From positions 62,001 to 126,000 of the forward strand of contig NZ_SNUT01000004.1 of NCBI RefSeq assembly GCF_012027615.1: a stretch of DNA of 64,000 bases, given 5' to 3'. The notes under the pieces were generated by a model. The model was given only the letters and a program-made list of their open reading frames with translations, did not search any database and was not told the origin of the DNA. This DNA is from Thermococcus sp. 21S7. Lineage in GTDB: Archaea > Methanobacteriota_B > Thermococci > Thermococcales > Thermococcaceae. Both the position numbers and the translations under genes were made by a program. Positions 62,980 to 64,000 of the stretch are shown here, in pieces (position 1 is the first letter of the stretch; every line of letters starts with the position of its first letter).

Positions 62980-64000
62980 AATCAAGGCCATAGCGGTCGG
63001 CATGAACTCCTGTGGAATAGCTGCCGGCGCGAGGGAAACCTACGAGGCCATAAAGGCCGAGCTTGAGAAGAGGGGCATTGATGTCAAGCTCAAGATAGTA
63101 GGCTGCGTCGGTATGTGCTACCGGGAGCCCCTCGTGGACATCATCACTGATGATGAGATAATCACCTACGGCCACGTCGACCCCAAGAAGGTCCCCCGGA
63201 TTATAGAGGAGCACGTTATCAACGGAAAGCCCATAGAGGAGTGGATAGTCAAGCGCGACTGGTGGGAGAACGGCGAGAGGAAAACCTGGGACGTTGATGG
63301 CTACTTCTCCAAGCAGAGGAAGATAGTGCTCGAAAACTCCGGCTACATAGACCCCGAGAACATCGACGAGTACATTGCTGCCGGTGGTTATGAAGCCCTC
63401 AAAAAGGCCCTCAAAATGAAGCCCGAGGAGATAATAGACGTCATCACCAAGTCTGGGCTTCGCGGAAGGGGCGGCGCAGGATTTCCGACCGGTCTGAAGT
63501 GGAAGTTCGCGAGGGAGGCCAAGGGAGACGTGAAGTATATAGTCTGCAACGCCGACGAGGGCGACCCCGGAGCCTTCATGGACAGGAACGTCCTTGAGGG
63601 CGACCCACACCGCGTCATTGAGGGCATGATAATCGGCGCCTACGCGATCGGGGCTACAAAGGGCTTTATCTACGTGAGAGCAGAGTACCCGCTCGCCATA
63701 AGGAGGCTGAAGATAGCGCTGAAGCAGGCGCGGGAGAGGGGCTTCCTCGGCGAGAACATCCTCGGAAGCGGGTTCTCCTTCGACATCGTCATCAAGGAAG
63801 GAGCCGGAGCGTTCGTCTGCGGTGAGGAGACTGCTCTGATAGCCTCTATAGAGGGCAAGCGCGGAATGCCGAGGCCGAGGCCGCCCTATCCGGCCCAGAA
63901 GGGTCTCTGGGGCAAGCCCACCAACATCAACAACGTGGAAACGTGGGCGAACGTGCCGTGGATAATCAAGCACGGCTGGGAGGCCTACGCCTCGATAGGG
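62972..64000 (+). CDS. NuoF-like NADH-binding FMN/4Fe-4S subunit (partial at right edge)
   Basis: Starts at ATG 62972 and runs off the window. About 343 residues are visible. The N-terminal thioredoxin-like domain has cysteines in NSCGIAAGA and VGCVGMCYREP (a 2Fe-2S site). The main domain has the FMN/NADH motifs GLRGRGGAGFPTGLKWKF, CNADEGDPGAFMDR and GAGAFVCGEETALIASIEG, then GMPRPRPPYPAQKGLWG. The C-terminal 4Fe-4S part lies outside. It is the flavin entry point of an NAD(P)H-dependent complex. Confidence 0.93.
   Translation, partial: MSEIKAIAVGMNSCGIAAGARETYEAIKAELEKRGIDVKLKIVGCVGMCYREPLVDIITDDEIITYGHVDPKKVPRIIEEHVINGKPIEEWIVKRDWWENGERKTWDVDGYFSKQRKIVLENSGYIDPENIDEYIAAGGYEALKKALKMKPEEIIDVITKSGLRGRGGAGFPTGLKWKFAREAKGDVKYIVCNADEGDPGAFMDRNVLEGDPHRVIEGMIIGAYAIGATKGFIYVRAEYPLAIRRLKIALKQARERGFLGENILGSGFSFDIVIKEGAGAFVCGEETALIASIEGKRGMPRPRPPYPAQKGLWGKPTNINNVETWANVPWIIKHGWEAYASIG

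Noticed and set aside
62954-63973. 339-codon minus ORF at the right edge
   Set aside because: Opposite to the NuoF-like gene, which has unmistakable FMN and NADH motifs.

Overview
The window comes from a hyperthermophilic archaeon of the order Thermococcales, almost certainly a Thermococcus species. The evidence is a family B DNA polymerase with two inteins, an MCM helicase with two inteins next to GINS51, a cytosolic NiFe sulfhydrogenase II operon, the proteasome/exosome superoperon, a methylmalonyl-CoA decarboxylase operon, and purine-rich GGTG(A) ribosome binding sites 4-8 nt before most starts. Genes are dense on both strands. I see no rRNA, tRNA, CRISPR array or insertion sequence.

Layout. 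1-4.3 kb is the only clearly disturbed region. An m5C RNA methyltransferase gene (left edge, minus) and polB (plus) border a partial tandem duplication: a decayed polB 5' fragment (2756-3107) is fused to a decayed methyltransferase 5' fragment (3107-3423). Between these pieces lie three AT-rich genes for secreted or membrane-anchored proteins of unknown function. 4.4-9.5 kb is polB. 9.5-10.8 kb holds convergent VapBC-like and RelBE-like toxin-antitoxin pairs with a decayed coding fragment between them. 10.8-21.3 kb holds a HAD hydrolase, a TOPRIM-like protein, a DUF2391 membrane protein, an S-layer-like protein, an MFS transporter, a chemoreceptor and a multidomain DHH-family nuclease. 21.3-25.6 kb is an efflux and regulator block (MFS, PadR, ABC-2 exporter, TrmB-like regulator) with two well-formed palindromic operator candidates. 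25.5-35.3 kb is mixed metabolism and small conserved genes, including nicotinamidase, IorA, MazG-like and HIT proteins, a frameshifted antitoxin and a frameshifted secreted protein.

35.4-39.2 kb is the proteasome alpha / SBDS / Rrp4 / Rrp41 / Rrp42 superoperon, followed by SepF (cell division) and a ZPR1-type zinc protein. 41.4-47.1 kb holds homoserine dehydrogenase, a four-CBS protein and the sodium-pump methylmalonyl-CoA decarboxylase operon. 47.2-51.7 kb is the replication operon GINS51-MCM, followed by aIF2-beta. 51.9-58.4 kb has a phosphodiesterase, two unknown proteins, RNA 3'-phosphate cyclase, a HEPN/MNT pair, a TatD-like hydrolase, an EF-Tu domain II-like small protein and two tandem DUF257 proteins. 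58.5-64 kb holds sulfhydrogenase II (beta-gamma-delta-alpha, minus), divergent from NuoE/NuoF-like subunits that run off the right edge. The shared 165-nt promoter region carries a SurR-type redox motif.

Most of the window is conventional housekeeping. The parts most worth following up are the polB/methyltransferase duplication scar and its cargo genes, the large MCM intein with no recognisable homing-endonuclease motif, the homopolymer frameshift in a secreted protein, the two operator palindromes, the SurR site, and a 13-bp tandem repeat across a stop codon.
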